Positions 15,608-23,079 of a DNA stretch of 41,430 nucleotides are shown here, piece by piece; positions within the stretch are counted from its first letter, which is position 1; each line of letters begins with the position of its first letter. A program made the translations under genes and the position numbers. The notes beneath the pieces were generated by a model. The model ran no database searches. It was given only the letters and a program-made list of their open reading frames with translations, and was not told the DNA's origin. Origin of the DNA: Thermoanaerobaculaceae bacterium (GTDB taxonomy: Bacteria > Acidobacteriota > Thermoanaerobaculia > Thermoanaerobaculales > Thermoanaerobaculaceae); NCBI GenBank assembly GCA_013388425.1, contig JACADV010000066.1:1-41430 (forward strand), read 5' to 3'.

Positions 15608-15636
15608 CGGGGCGCCCTCGCGGCGCCCCGATCTTT
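15608..15636 (+). terminator. Intrinsic terminator after the TonB receptor fragment
   Basis: A perfect 9-bp stem CGGGGCGCC / GGCGCCCCG with loop CTCGC (15617-15621) is followed by ATCTTTT. It lies 24 bases after the stop codon at 15584. Confidence 0.85.
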
Positions 15637-15662
15637 TCGGGGAAAGCTGCCAGCCGCCCGTT

Positions 15663-15668
15663 TACAAT
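15663..15668 (+). promoter_or_regulatory. Candidate -10 box of the radical SAM gene
   Basis: TACAAT lies 16 bases before the GTG start at 15685, just after the terminator. The expected leader is about 10 bases and G-rich (GGGGGG). No clear -35 is visible. Confidence 0.4.
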
Positions 15669-15684
15669 CCCGCCGGGGGGACGA

Positions 15685-18189
15685 GTGCAGCCTGAGGAAG
15701 TCCGCGCCGCGCTGGAACGCATCCTGCCAACGGTAGAGAAACCCGGCCGGTACCTGGGCCTGGAACGGCACCTGGTCCGCAAAGCCTGGGGATCGGTGGA
15801 GGTTCGGCTCCTGCTCGCCTTTCCGGACGAGTACGGCATCGGCATGTCCCACGTGGGGACGCGCATCCTCTACCACCTGGCCAACCGCCGGCCGGATACC
15901 CTGGCGGAGCGGACGTTCGCCCCTTGGCCGGACATGGGGCGCGCCATGCGCGCCGCCAAGATCCCCCTATACTCGCTCGAGTCTTACCGGGCCGTGGGCG
16001 AGTTCGACATCGTCGGCATCACCCTCCAATCCGAGCTCAACTACACCAACCTCCCCTACCTCTTCGAACTGGCCCAGCTGCCACCTTTGGCGTGCCAGCG
16101 CGGCGAGGAACACCCGCTGGTGGTGGCAGGGGGACCGTGCGTGGCCAACCCGGAACCGGTGGCGGAACTCTTCGACGTCGTGGCGGTGGGTGACGGGGAA
16201 GTGCTCCTCCCCATCCTTCTGGACCTCCAGCGAGAGGCCAAGCGGCACCACTGGTCGCGCCGGGAGCTGCTCGAGCGGCTCGCTGCTGCCGGTGGGTTCT
16301 ACGTTCCGGCGTTCTACCGTTGGATCCCCGGCCCCACCCCGGGCGTCGGTGGTCGCTTCCAGCGTCTCGACGCTGCTGCTCCCGAGCGGATCCAGCGGCG
16401 CTTCGTTGCCCGCCTCGAGCCTGACCACGTCCCGGAGCTCCCCATCGTCCCTGCCGTGGAGGTGGCCCACGATCGCGTGGCGGTGGAGGTGGCCCGCGGG
16501 TGCACCCAGGGGTGCCGCTTCTGCCAGGCGGGGTTCTGGTACCGGCCGGTGCGCGAGCGTCACCCGGCGGACATCCGCCGCCTCGTGGAAGCCCAGGTGG
16601 AAGCCACTGGCCAGGAGGAGGTGGGGTTGCTCTCCCTCTCCTCCGCCGACTACTCCCACATCGACACCCTCGCCCGCGACCTGGCGGAAAGCCTGGCACC
16701 ACGGCGTATCAGCGTTTCCCTCCCCTCTCTGCGCGCCGACGCGTTTTCCGTTTCCCTCGCCGACTCCGTCGCCACGGTGCGCAAGGCGGGGTTCACCTTC
16801 GCACCCGAAACCGGCTCCGACCGGCTCCGGCGCGTGATCAACAAGTCGTTCACCAATGCCCAGATGGTCGAAGCGGCGCGGGCCGCCTACTCGCGCGGCT
16901 GGGACGTGATCAAGCTCTACGCCATGATCGGCCTGCCCTCGGAGAGCGATGCCGACGTCCTCCAGCTCGCGGACCTGGCCGAAGCGATCCTCGCCGCCAG
17001 CGCGCGCCGGCGAGCCACGGTGCGGGTATCGGTGGGCGCCTTCGTGCCTAAGGCTTGGACCCCCTTCCAGTGGGAGGCGTTCGGCCCCGTGGAAGCGCTG
17101 AAGGCCCGGCTCGACGCACTTCGCCACCGCTTCCGTACCAGTCGCACCCTGCGGGAGCGCGCCCGCCTCAGCTGGTCGGAGCTGCGCCTCTCCGCCCTCG
17201 AGGCGTTGCTCGCCAGGGGTGATCGCTCGCTCTGCCGGGTGATCCTGCGCGCGTACGAGCTGGGGGCCGTCTTCGACGGCTGGCAGGACTGCTTTCGGCC
17301 CGATGCGTGGCAGCGGGCCTGCCAGGAGCACGGGGTGGACTGGGCGGCGCAGCTCGGCGCGCGGCAACTCGACGCCACGCTCCCCTGGGACATCCTCAAC
17401 GCCGGGGTGCGCAAGGGCTACCTCAAGGCGGAACGCCGCCGCGCATTTACCGAGCGCGAGACGCCAGATTGCCGGTGGGGTCGCTGCGTCCACTGTGGCA
17501 TCCCCGGCGACGGCGCTGACATCGTCCTCGCCTCGGGCGAAGCTGCTCGCGTCACCCCTCCCGCGGCCACAACCACCCCTCCCGCACCTCGCCAGCTCCC
17601 CCAGCCGCCGTTTCTCTCCCGCTACCGCTTCCGCTTTGCCAAGACCGGTGATGCCCGCTGGCTGTCGCACCGCAACGTTATGACCCTCCTGGAACGGGCA
17701 TTGCGAGCGGCAGGGGCGCCGGTGCGCTACACGGCAGGGTACAACCCCCACATTCGCCTCTCCATGGGCCCGGCCGTGCCGGTGGGGTGGGAGAGCGTGG
17801 ACGAGTACTTCGACGTGGATTGCCACGGCCCCATCGAGCCTGACCACCTGGAACGGGCCAACCGAGCCTTGCCGCCGGGGCTCGAGCTCCTCTCCTGCCA
17901 ACCCCTCCCCGCCTCGGCCCCAGGCCTGGGCAAGGCTGTTGCCGCCTGCCGCTACCGGCTCCGGTCCACCACCCTGGCCGCTTCCTTCCCCGCCGCACCG
18001 CCCGCCGGCGTGGCCGGCATTCTGGCCTGGCAGCTCGAGGGCGATACCCTGCGGGTGACCCTCAACGCCCGCCCCCTCGACGGCCCCACCCCCTCCCTGC
18101 GGGCGGTGCTGGCCGCGTGCGGCGTCCCCGCCGCCCAGCTGGGCGAGGTGCGCGTGCTGCGCGAGGAAACCCTCCTCGACCGCAGCTGA
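15685..18189 (+). CDS. Two-part radical SAM protein (TIGR03960-type) fused to a DUF2344/TIGR03936 domain
   Basis: The 834-residue protein has an N-terminal B12-binding-like region (MSHVGTRILYHL, VGITLQSELNYTN, GGPCVANPEPVAELFD). A radical SAM domain follows with the CX3CX2C cluster motif ARGCTQGCRFCQAGFWYRP binding a 4Fe-4S cluster. A second cysteine group (CRWGRCVHCG) lies before the C-terminal TIGR03936 domain (RYRFRFAKTGDARWLSHRNV, NPHIRLSMGPA). The two halves are commonly fused in this family; the reaction is unknown, and in several genomes the gene lies near rplU and ribonuclease E/G, hinting at RNA or ribosome modification. The GTG at 15685 is chosen from the conserved N-terminus, with a G-rich stretch just upstream. 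It appears to be transcribed alone. Confidence 0.9.
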   Translation: MQPEEVRAALERILPTVEKPGRYLGLERHLVRKAWGSVEVRLLLAFPDEYGIGMSHVGTRILYHLANRRPDTLAERTFAPWPDMGRAMRAAKIPLYSLESYRAVGEFDIVGITLQSELNYTNLPYLFELAQLPPLACQRGEEHPLVVAGGPCVANPEPVAELFDVVAVGDGEVLLPILLDLQREAKRHHWSRRELLERLAAAGGFYVPAFYRWIPGPTPGVGGRFQRLDAAAPERIQRRFVARLEPDHVPELPIVPAVEVAHDRVAVEVARGCTQGCRFCQAGFWYRPVRERHPADIRRLVEAQVEATGQEEVGLLSLSSADYSHIDTLARDLAESLAPRRISVSLPSLRADAFSVSLADSVATVRKAGFTFAPETGSDRLRRVINKSFTNAQMVEAARAAYSRGWDVIKLYAMIGLPSESDADVLQLADLAEAILAASARRRATVRVSVGAFVPKAWTPFQWEAFGPVEALKARLDALRHRFRTSRTLRERARLSWSELRLSALEALLARGDRSLCRVILRAYELGAVFDGWQDCFRPDAWQRACQEHGVDWAAQLGARQLDATLPWDILNAGVRKGYLKAERRRAFTERETPDCRWGRCVHCGIPGDGADIVLASGEAARVTPPAATTTPPAPRQLPQPPFLSRYRFRFAKTGDARWLSHRNVMTLLERALRAAGAPVRYTAGYNPHIRLSMGPAVPVGWESVDEYFDVDCHGPIEPDHLERANRALPPGLELLSCQPLPASAPGLGKAVAACRYRLRSTTLAASFPAAPPAGVAGILAWQLEGDTLRVTLNARPLDGPTPSLRAVLAACGVPAAQLGEVRVLREETLLDRS

Positions 18190-18441
18190 ACTGCCACCAG
18201 CCCCCTCCGTGGCGAGCCCCCTGGGAGGCCCCTGTCGAAAGGCCAACCTCACGTTCCTCCCAATGCCCCGCCTCGCCCAGCCGCGGGTCAGTGTCCTCGC
18301 CAGGGCAATTTCTGAAGACCCGTCTTCCCCACGGGTGGTCACACGTGACTGGGCGATAAGACGCACCAGCATTGACGAATCGACCACTTTCCGAAATTTG
18401 CGCGTGTACCTACCGCCAGAGGCCCTGCGAACGCCGCCTGC
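18190..18441 (+). other. Non-coding spacer, nothing recognised
   Basis: This stretch has lower GC in places (for example 18306-18320 and 18365-18410) than its surroundings. I see no convincing gene, terminator or RNA in it. It lies between the radical SAM stop and the end of the 18442-19052 remnant, and may be further eroded gene sequence. Confidence 0.4.
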
Positions 18442-19052
18442 CTACGTTGTGCCCTTGGCGCTGGCCGTGCGCCGCGCCTTCGCCTCGATCCGCTCCTCGT
18501 CGTCGTCCTGCCTCTCGAGGGACGAGCTGGCGGGGATCTCGGTCGATCTTCAGCCGCTCCCACACCCCGGGCAGCAGCCAGGTGGCGTCCATCGGCCGGC
18601 TCTCGAGCAAGCGCGCCGGCTCTCCCTCGACCGCCGAGGTGGCGGGCTGGAACTCGTCGTCAGGTCCAGGGTGGCACCGTACGGCACCTGCTTGCTCTCC
18701 AGGAAGATGTGGTGCAGCCGCCCGGTCACCGACAAGGTGGGTTCTGTCCGCCTGCCGGCAGTCCCATCGTCACCGCCTCCGCCCTCATAGCCTGCGCCAG
18801 CGTGGCCACCAGGCCGATGCACGGATCCACGTCCGCCTTCACGTCGCGGGTAAACATGCCCTTGGAGAGCTGGCGCAGGATTCGGCCCTGGCGATCGTAG
18901 CCCCCCTCGATGCAGCCGACGCCCGACGAGAAACCAGCCGGAGCGGCAAACACCGGTTCGCGGATGGTGGTGTCGCCACTGGACCCCTGCGCGAGGTCCA
19001 GCTCCTTCACCGTCCCCGCCTGCACGGCTGCGCCCACTGCCAGGGCACCCAT
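18442..19052 (-). pseudogene. Multi-frameshift remnant of a secreted-type protein
   Basis: Read from an ATG at 19052, protein-like sequence passes through several frames: an N-terminal part (GFSSGVGCIEGGYDRQGR, then RILRQLSKGMFTRDVKADVD) to about 18770, then SVTGRLHHIFLESKQVPYGA, then ARLLESRPMDATWLLPGVWE and RLKIDRDPRQL, and last ERQDDDEERIEAKARRTA to a TAG at 18442. Each piece has the codon bias of real genes and the order is continuous on one strand, which is why I take it as one broken gene of about 200 codons. I do not recognise the family. Unmarked sequencing indels are the alternative to real decay. Confidence 0.5.
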
Positions 19053-19098
19053 TGCAATGCTACCGCCACCGCTCCTGCTGCACCCCTGCGGCGTCCCC

Positions 19099-19104
19099 TA
19101 TACT
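19099..19104 (+). promoter_or_regulatory. Candidate -10 box giving a leaderless transcript
   Basis: TATACT (5 of 6 to TATAAT) is followed by six bases and the ATG at 19111, with no ribosome-binding site. The -35 region is weak. Confidence 0.5.
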
Positions 19105-19110
19105 CCCGCC

Positions 19111-19527
19111 ATGGATGGCCCCAAGGCGCTGCGCTGGATCGCCCTCGGCTCCGCGCTCTACGACCTGCTCCTGGCGTTGCCGCTGCTGCTCTTCCCCCGC
19201 CTCACCGCCAGTCTCTTCGGCCTCCCCGCCCCGCAACCGCTGGTCAACGCCCAGCTCAACGGCGTGTTTGCCCTGGCGCTGGCGGCTGGATACCTGTGGG
19301 CTGCCCGCGACCCGACCTCGCGGCGGGGCTACTTCTGGGCCGCCGGCGTTCTGGCCAAGGGTCTGGGCGCGTTCCTCTTCCTCTTCGACCACGTGGTTCG
19401 CAGTTCGCCGCCCGCCTTCCTCCTCTTTACCGTCACCGATGGGGGCCTGGCCATGGCCACCGCCGCCGCGCTCCTGGCCACGGGGGACGCGCCGGCGCCG
19501 CGCAGCGAGGCGGGGGCGAGGAACTAG
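19111..19527 (+). CDS. Small integral membrane protein of unknown function
   Basis: The product has 138 residues with about four hydrophobic segments (near 10-35, 45-65, 75-95 and 100-122), so it is an inner-membrane four-helix protein. I recognise no catalytic motif. The ATG at 19111 is favoured because TATACT ends six bases before it and it opens with a basic residue followed by the first helix. The stop TAG (19525-19527) shares the palindrome CTAG with the stop of the convergent gene. It has no operon partner. Confidence 0.75.
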   Translation: MDGPKALRWIALGSALYDLLLALPLLLFPRLTASLFGLPAPQPLVNAQLNGVFALALAAGYLWAARDPTSRRGYFWAAGVLAKGLGAFLFLFDHVVRSSPPAFLLFTVTDGGLAMATAAALLATGDAPAPRSEAGARN

Positions 19528-20243
19528 TCGAACACCCCTTCCGCCGCCTGGTAGGCCGAGTGCACCTTCTCCACGACGCTGCCGAGCTGGCCCAGGTCAG
19601 TACCGGCACTTGCCGTCACCAGCTCCCGGGTGGCAGCACAGAGGTCGGCGAAGGCCGACCGCAGCTTGGCTTCGCGGGTGGCAAACCGCTTCGGTACAGC
19701 AGCTCCAGCCAGTTGGGTGCAGGCCTGCTCCAGGGCTGCCGCATCCTGGCGAATGGCATCCAGCTTCCCAGCTGGCCAGTCGTAGTGGTAGAGCCGGTAG
19801 AGCACCTGGTGGTACGCGTCCAGCTCCGCCATCACCGGCCGCACCAGGCGCACAAGACTCTCGTAGGCGGCGTGGAGCTCCTCCACGGCAGCGGCCAGCG
19901 CCGCCGCATCGTCCGCCCTTGCCGCGCGCTCGTACCGAGCCACGATCTCCCGCATTTGCTGCAGGCCCGCGTCCCACTTTTCCCGCTTGTCACGCAGGAT
20001 TCCCGGCAGTTCCGCCTTCTCCACCACTGCCAGGTGCTGCTGCACCTGGGGCAAGAGCTCCTTCATCTTGGCCGTATCCCGCTCCGGCCACGCCTCGTGC
20101 CAGAGGGGGTAGATTACTTCGTGAAACGCAGTAAGCGCCGGCACCTCGGCCTTCGTCTCGCACGCCGCTTCCTGTCCGGCCGCCAAGCCAGCGCAACCTG
20201 CCCAAATCCAGCCAACCAGCACCACGCTCAGGACTCGTCGCAT
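19524..20243 (-). CDS. Secreted helical protein with an internal duplication
   Basis: The protein has 239 residues and a signal peptide (about 1-23; a cysteine in WAGC could be a lipobox). The mature part is nearly all helical and falls into two similar halves: AFHEVIYPLWHEAWPERDTA (about 38-57) with its helices, and AYHQVLYRLYHYDWPAGKLD (about 142-161) with its helices. Each repeat opens with H-x3-Y-x-L-x-H-x2-W, so each half has two His on one helix face; this is consistent with heme or metal binding in a helical bundle, but that is inference. I do not recognise a named family. The ATG at 20243 has a strong GGGAGAAGAAG site. The gene converges with the membrane protein gene and diverges from the FMN oxidoreductase gene. 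Confidence 0.75.
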   Translation of the reverse strand: MRRVLSVVLVGWIWAGCAGLAAGQEAACETKAEVPALTAFHEVIYPLWHEAWPERDTAKMKELLPQVQQHLAVVEKAELPGILRDKREKWDAGLQQMREIVARYERAARADDAAALAAAVEELHAAYESLVRLVRPVMAELDAYHQVLYRLYHYDWPAGKLDAIRQDAAALEQACTQLAGAAVPKRFATREAKLRSAFADLCAATRELVTASAGTDLGQLGSVVEKVHSAYQAAEGVFD

Positions 20244-20270
20244 CTTCTTCTCCCTTTTCGAAACGCCGCG

Positions 20271-20282
20271 CTCGCGCGCGAG
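20271..20282. repeat. Perfect 12-bp palindrome in the divergent intergenic region
   Basis: CTCGCGCGCGAG reads the same on both strands. It lies in the expected leader of the minus-strand gene starting at 20243, before its ribosome site, so it could be an operator or leader hairpin. Confidence 0.35.
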
Positions 20283-20287
20283 GGGTT

Positions 20288-20293
20288 AGCATA
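20288..20293 (-). promoter_or_regulatory. Weak candidate -10 box of the duplicated helical protein gene
   Basis: The minus strand reads TATGCT (4 of 6 to TATAAT) about 45 bases before the ATG at 20243. No TTGACA-like -35 is seen; the expected -35 position falls inside the 18-bp palindrome at 20305-20322. Confidence 0.3.
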
Positions 20294-20304
20294 TCATGAC
20301 GCGG

Positions 20305-20322
20305 GTCCGGGCTAGCCCGGAC
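20305..20322. promoter_or_regulatory. Perfect 18-bp palindrome, operator candidate
   Basis: GTCCGGGCTAGCCCGGAC is fully self-complementary with no loop. It sits about midway between the divergent start codons at 20243 and 20374. The absence of a loop and T-run makes a terminator unlikely, and a dimeric regulator site is more likely. Confidence 0.45.
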
Positions 20323-20373
20323 AGCGTTCGACCGCTGGCGCCTCACGAACTCCACGGTTAGAGGAGAGGGAAC

Positions 20374-21411
20374 ATGCAGACACGCATCACCCAACTGTTC
20401 GGTATCCGCCACCCCATCTGTCTCTCGGGCATGAGCTGGGTCAGCGTTCCCCGCCTCGTGGCTGCCGTGTCCAACGCCGGCGGCCTGGGGATCCTCGCCA
20501 CCGGCTCCCTCAGCTCCCGCCAGACCCGCGCCGCCGTGGCCGAGATCCGCTCCCTCACCGACAAGCCGTTCGGCGCCAACGCCACCCTCTTTTTCCCCGG
20601 CGGGCGTGACAACGCGGCGGTGCTCCTCGAAGAGCAGGTGCCGGTGATCAACTTCTCCATGGGCAAAGGGGACTGGATCGTGGAAGCGGCGCACCGCTAC
20701 GGCGGCAAGGTCATCGCCACCGTCACCAACCTGGTCCACGCCAGGGCGGCTGCGGCCTACGGCACCGACGCCCTGCTCGTCACCGGGCACGAGGCGGCAG
20801 GCCACGGCGGCGAGGTGACCTCGCTGGTGCTCATCCCCACCATGGTGGACGCGGTGCAGATCCCGGTGATTGCTGCTGGGGGATTTGCCGATGGCCGGGG
20901 GCTCGTGGCCGCCCTCGCCCTAGGCGCGGAGGGGATCGCCATGGGAACGCGCTTCGCCACCACCCAGGAAAGCCCCCTCCACCAACGCTTCAAGGAGTTG
21001 TGTCGGGAGAAGAAGAGCGACGACACGATCTACTCGCCCCGCTTCGACGGCATCCCCTGCCGGATCATGCGCACCCCGGCGGCAGTCCGTGCGGTGCGCC
21101 GCGGGCTGGACCTCAAGCGGGCCGTGTTCAACGGGCGAGAGGTGGCGCGGCTGCTCGAGATGCCGTACCTGCGCCTGGCCCTGGGCGCCCTCGCCTCGGG
21201 GTGGAGGAAGACCCGCCAGCTCGCGCACATGGCCAACGCGTTCAAAGCGTTCCGGCTGGCAACTGTGGAGGGGGACGTGGAGCGAGGGGTGTTGCCCGTA
21301 GGACAGGTCACGGGGCTGATCTCCGACCTACCCACCGTGGCTCAGGTCATCGACTCCACCGTGGCCGAGGCGGAGCGAATCGCCGCCTGCCTGGGGCATC
21401 TCGCCGGCTGA
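20374..21411 (+). CDS. Nitronate monooxygenase/2-nitropropane dioxygenase-family FMN enzyme
   Basis: The protein has 345 residues. It starts MQTRITQLFGIRHPI, has GMSWVSVPRLVAAVSNAGGLG for FMN binding, the motif TGHEAAGHGGE (His144 is the usual catalytic base), and IPVIAAGGFADGRG plus GTRFATTQES for phosphate binding, all in a TIM barrel. The family oxidises nitronates or acts on enoyl substrates (FabK-like members), so the true substrate is open. The ATG at 20374 has a good AGGAGAGGGA ribosome site. Its last 84 bases overlap the convergent agmatinase gene; the overlapped C-terminus (VIDSTVAEAERIAACL) looks like normal family sequence. Confidence 0.88.
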   Translation: MQTRITQLFGIRHPICLSGMSWVSVPRLVAAVSNAGGLGILATGSLSSRQTRAAVAEIRSLTDKPFGANATLFFPGGRDNAAVLLEEQVPVINFSMGKGDWIVEAAHRYGGKVIATVTNLVHARAAAAYGTDALLVTGHEAAGHGGEVTSLVLIPTMVDAVQIPVIAAGGFADGRGLVAALALGAEGIAMGTRFATTQESPLHQRFKELCREKKSDDTIYSPRFDGIPCRIMRTPAAVRAVRRGLDLKRAVFNGREVARLLEMPYLRLALGALASGWRKTRQLAHMANAFKAFRLATVEGDVERGVLPVGQVTGLISDLPTVAQVIDSTVAEAERIAACLGHLAG

Positions 21412-22359
21412 GCGCTCTCGCGCCGCAGCTGCCTTTTCGTGCCGCAGCAGGAAGGCGTAGGCAAAGAGCTTGTACACCAGCTTGGCGGCGAGAAAATCCG
21501 GTGCCACGAGGCCGGGGATGGGGGCAAGCTCCACCACGTCGAAGCCGACGATGCGCTTGGCGAGAGCCACGCCGCGCAGCACCGCCAGCACCCGGTACCA
21601 GTCCAACCCCCCCGGTTCGGGGGTGCCGGTGGCGGGCATGACGGAGGGGTCGAACACGTCCACATCCACCGTGACGTACACCTCCTCCGGGAGGGCCTGG
21701 AGCACCCGCTCCAGCCAGGTCGCCACCGGCGAGCCCACGGCTTCGGCCGCAAACACGGTGCAGATCCTGCGAGCAGCAATGAGCTCCCTCTCCTCCCGGG
21801 TGAGGGAGCGAACCCCCACCTGGGCCACCCTCACGCCTTCGTCCAGGAGCCGGTGCATGACGCAGGCGTGGTTGTGGGGCGAACCTTCGAAGGTGTCGCG
21901 CAGATCGGCGTGGGCGTCGAGCTGGAGGACGCCCAGCTGCGGGTGACGGGAGCGCACCGCCTGCACCAGCGGTGCCGTCACCGAGTGCTCGCCCCCGAGG
22001 CCTGCGAGAAACTTGCCACCCGCCACGACCTCTCCGGCAATTTGCCGGATCCTGGCCAGGGTGGCCGCGGGTCCGCTGGTGTCCGGCACCACTGGCGGCA
22101 GCGTGGCCACCCCGATCTCCTGCCACGGCTCCACCCCCAGCTCCTCATCGAACAGCTCCAGGTGGGTGGAGGCCTCGAGAATGGCCAGGGGCCCCCGCCG
22201 TGCCCCGGGTTGGTAGGAGGTGGTGAGGTCGTAGGGCAGTGGCAGGAGCGCCGCTCGCAGCCCCTGCGGCGGGTGCCAGTCGGCCGGCACGCCCAGGAAA
22301 GAGAGGTAGGGCGCGTATAGGACCTCCGGGTCCGGCGTTCCCCGTGGCGCCTCGGTCAT
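21328..22359 (-). CDS. speB: Agmatinase (ureohydrolase family)
   Basis: The protein has 343 residues. Manganese-binding motifs are intact: GGEHS (122-126), DAHADLRD (148-155) and VDVDVFDPS (231-239). It hydrolyses agmatine to putrescine and urea in the cytoplasm. The arginine decarboxylase gene lies 15 bases upstream, giving a two-step arginine-to-putrescine pathway. The start ATG at 22359 has a GGGAG site. The last 27 residues, a Gly/Ser-rich tail after RHEKAAAA, are encoded antisense to the end of the FMN oxidoreductase gene and look like a readthrough extension after loss of an earlier stop. Other ureohydrolases (arginase, formimidoylglutamase) are less likely given the neighbour. Confidence 0.88.
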   Translation of the reverse strand: MTEAPRGTPDPEVLYAPYLSFLGVPADWHPPQGLRAALLPLPYDLTTSYQPGARRGPLAILEASTHLELFDEELGVEPWQEIGVATLPPVVPDTSGPAATLARIRQIAGEVVAGGKFLAGLGGEHSVTAPLVQAVRSRHPQLGVLQLDAHADLRDTFEGSPHNHACVMHRLLDEGVRVAQVGVRSLTREERELIAARRICTVFAAEAVGSPVATWLERVLQALPEEVYVTVDVDVFDPSVMPATGTPEPGGLDWYRVLAVLRGVALAKRIVGFDVVELAPIPGLVAPDFLAAKLVYKLFAYAFLLRHEKAAAARERSAGEMPQAGGDSLRLGHGGVDDLSHGG

Positions 22360-22374
22360 TGGGGCATTGCTCCC

Positions 22375-22932
22375 TCAGTCAAAGAGGAGCACGGCCGCAG
22401 CCACCACGGTGGCCCATCGCCCATCCGGCTTGACCACTGCCGACTGGGTGATGTTGCGGGTGACCACGATCTTGTTGGAGATCTTCCACAGCTGCCGCTT
22501 CTCGTCCCACGACTGGTTCTCGTCGAACTCGACCCCTAAGGTGGTGGCTAGCATCGAGGCTGCCAGGTCCTCCGCGTAGTCCCCCGCCTGCTTCTCCGTC
22601 TGGCCAAAGGCGTGGTGCTCCGAGAGGTAGCCGTACAGGCGTTTATCCGATGGGACGGCTACGCCCACCGAAGCGGCGATCATGCGGTGGGGCTCCTCCG
22701 ATTCGCAGCGGCTCATCACCACGTAGGTGATCTGCCCAGGCTGCAGCTCCTCCTCCCCCTTCTTGCGGGAAATGATCTTGCAGCCGGGTGGGTAGATGGA
22801 CGACACGGAAACCAGGTTGAGCGTGGCAATGCCAGCGTCGCGGAGGGCCAGCTCGAAGGACTGCAGCTTCTCCTTGTGGAAACCAACCCCCTTGGTGAGG
22901 TACAAGCGCTTGGGCACCAAGTTACGGATCAT
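22375..22932 (-). CDS. pdaD: Pyruvoyl-dependent arginine decarboxylase
   Basis: The protein has 185 residues. It opens with LVPKRLYLTKGVG and has the self-cleavage site in LVSVSSIYPPGC; cleavage between Ser44 and Ser45 would form the pyruvoyl group on the alpha chain, by analogy with the archaeal enzyme. ITYVVMSRCESEEPHRMIAA and HHAFGQTEKQAGDYAEDLA are also family-typical. It converts arginine to agmatine and CO2. ATG 22932 is preferred to the GTG at 22944 because GGAGGT lies at the right distance before it. The gene is first in a two-gene operon with agmatinase. Confidence 0.92.
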   Translation of the reverse strand: MIRNLVPKRLYLTKGVGFHKEKLQSFELALRDAGIATLNLVSVSSIYPPGCKIISRKKGEEELQPGQITYVVMSRCESEEPHRMIAASVGVAVPSDKRLYGYLSEHHAFGQTEKQAGDYAEDLAASMLATTLGVEFDENQSWDEKRQLWKISNKIVVTRNITQSAVVKPDGRWATVVAAAVLLFD

Positions 22933-22973
22933 CGTCACCTCCACGCCTCCAGCCGCGCGAGCGGAGCGTGCGG

Positions 22974-23002
22974 AGGGTAGACGGAAAGGTGGCGAACATC
23001 AA
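22974..23002 (-). promoter_or_regulatory. Promoter of the arginine decarboxylase-agmatinase operon
   Basis: On the minus strand TTGATG (23002-22997), 17 bases, TACCCT (22979-22974) lies about 40 bases before the ATG at 22932. It has the same -10 hexamer as the sulfatase-like and transporter promoters in this window. Confidence 0.5.
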
Positions 23003-23079
23003 GGTCTCGCCCGCTCCAACCCAGGCCCGTAGCGAGCGGTGCGCAGCGTTGGCACGATGCGCCCGACGCCTTGCACCCC

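Noticed and set aside
18231-18387. Minus-strand open start at 18387 (possible small PIN-like protein)
   Set aside because: Codon use is unlike the neighbours and the translation shows no catalytic acidic pattern; the frame continues as shadow of the radical SAM gene.
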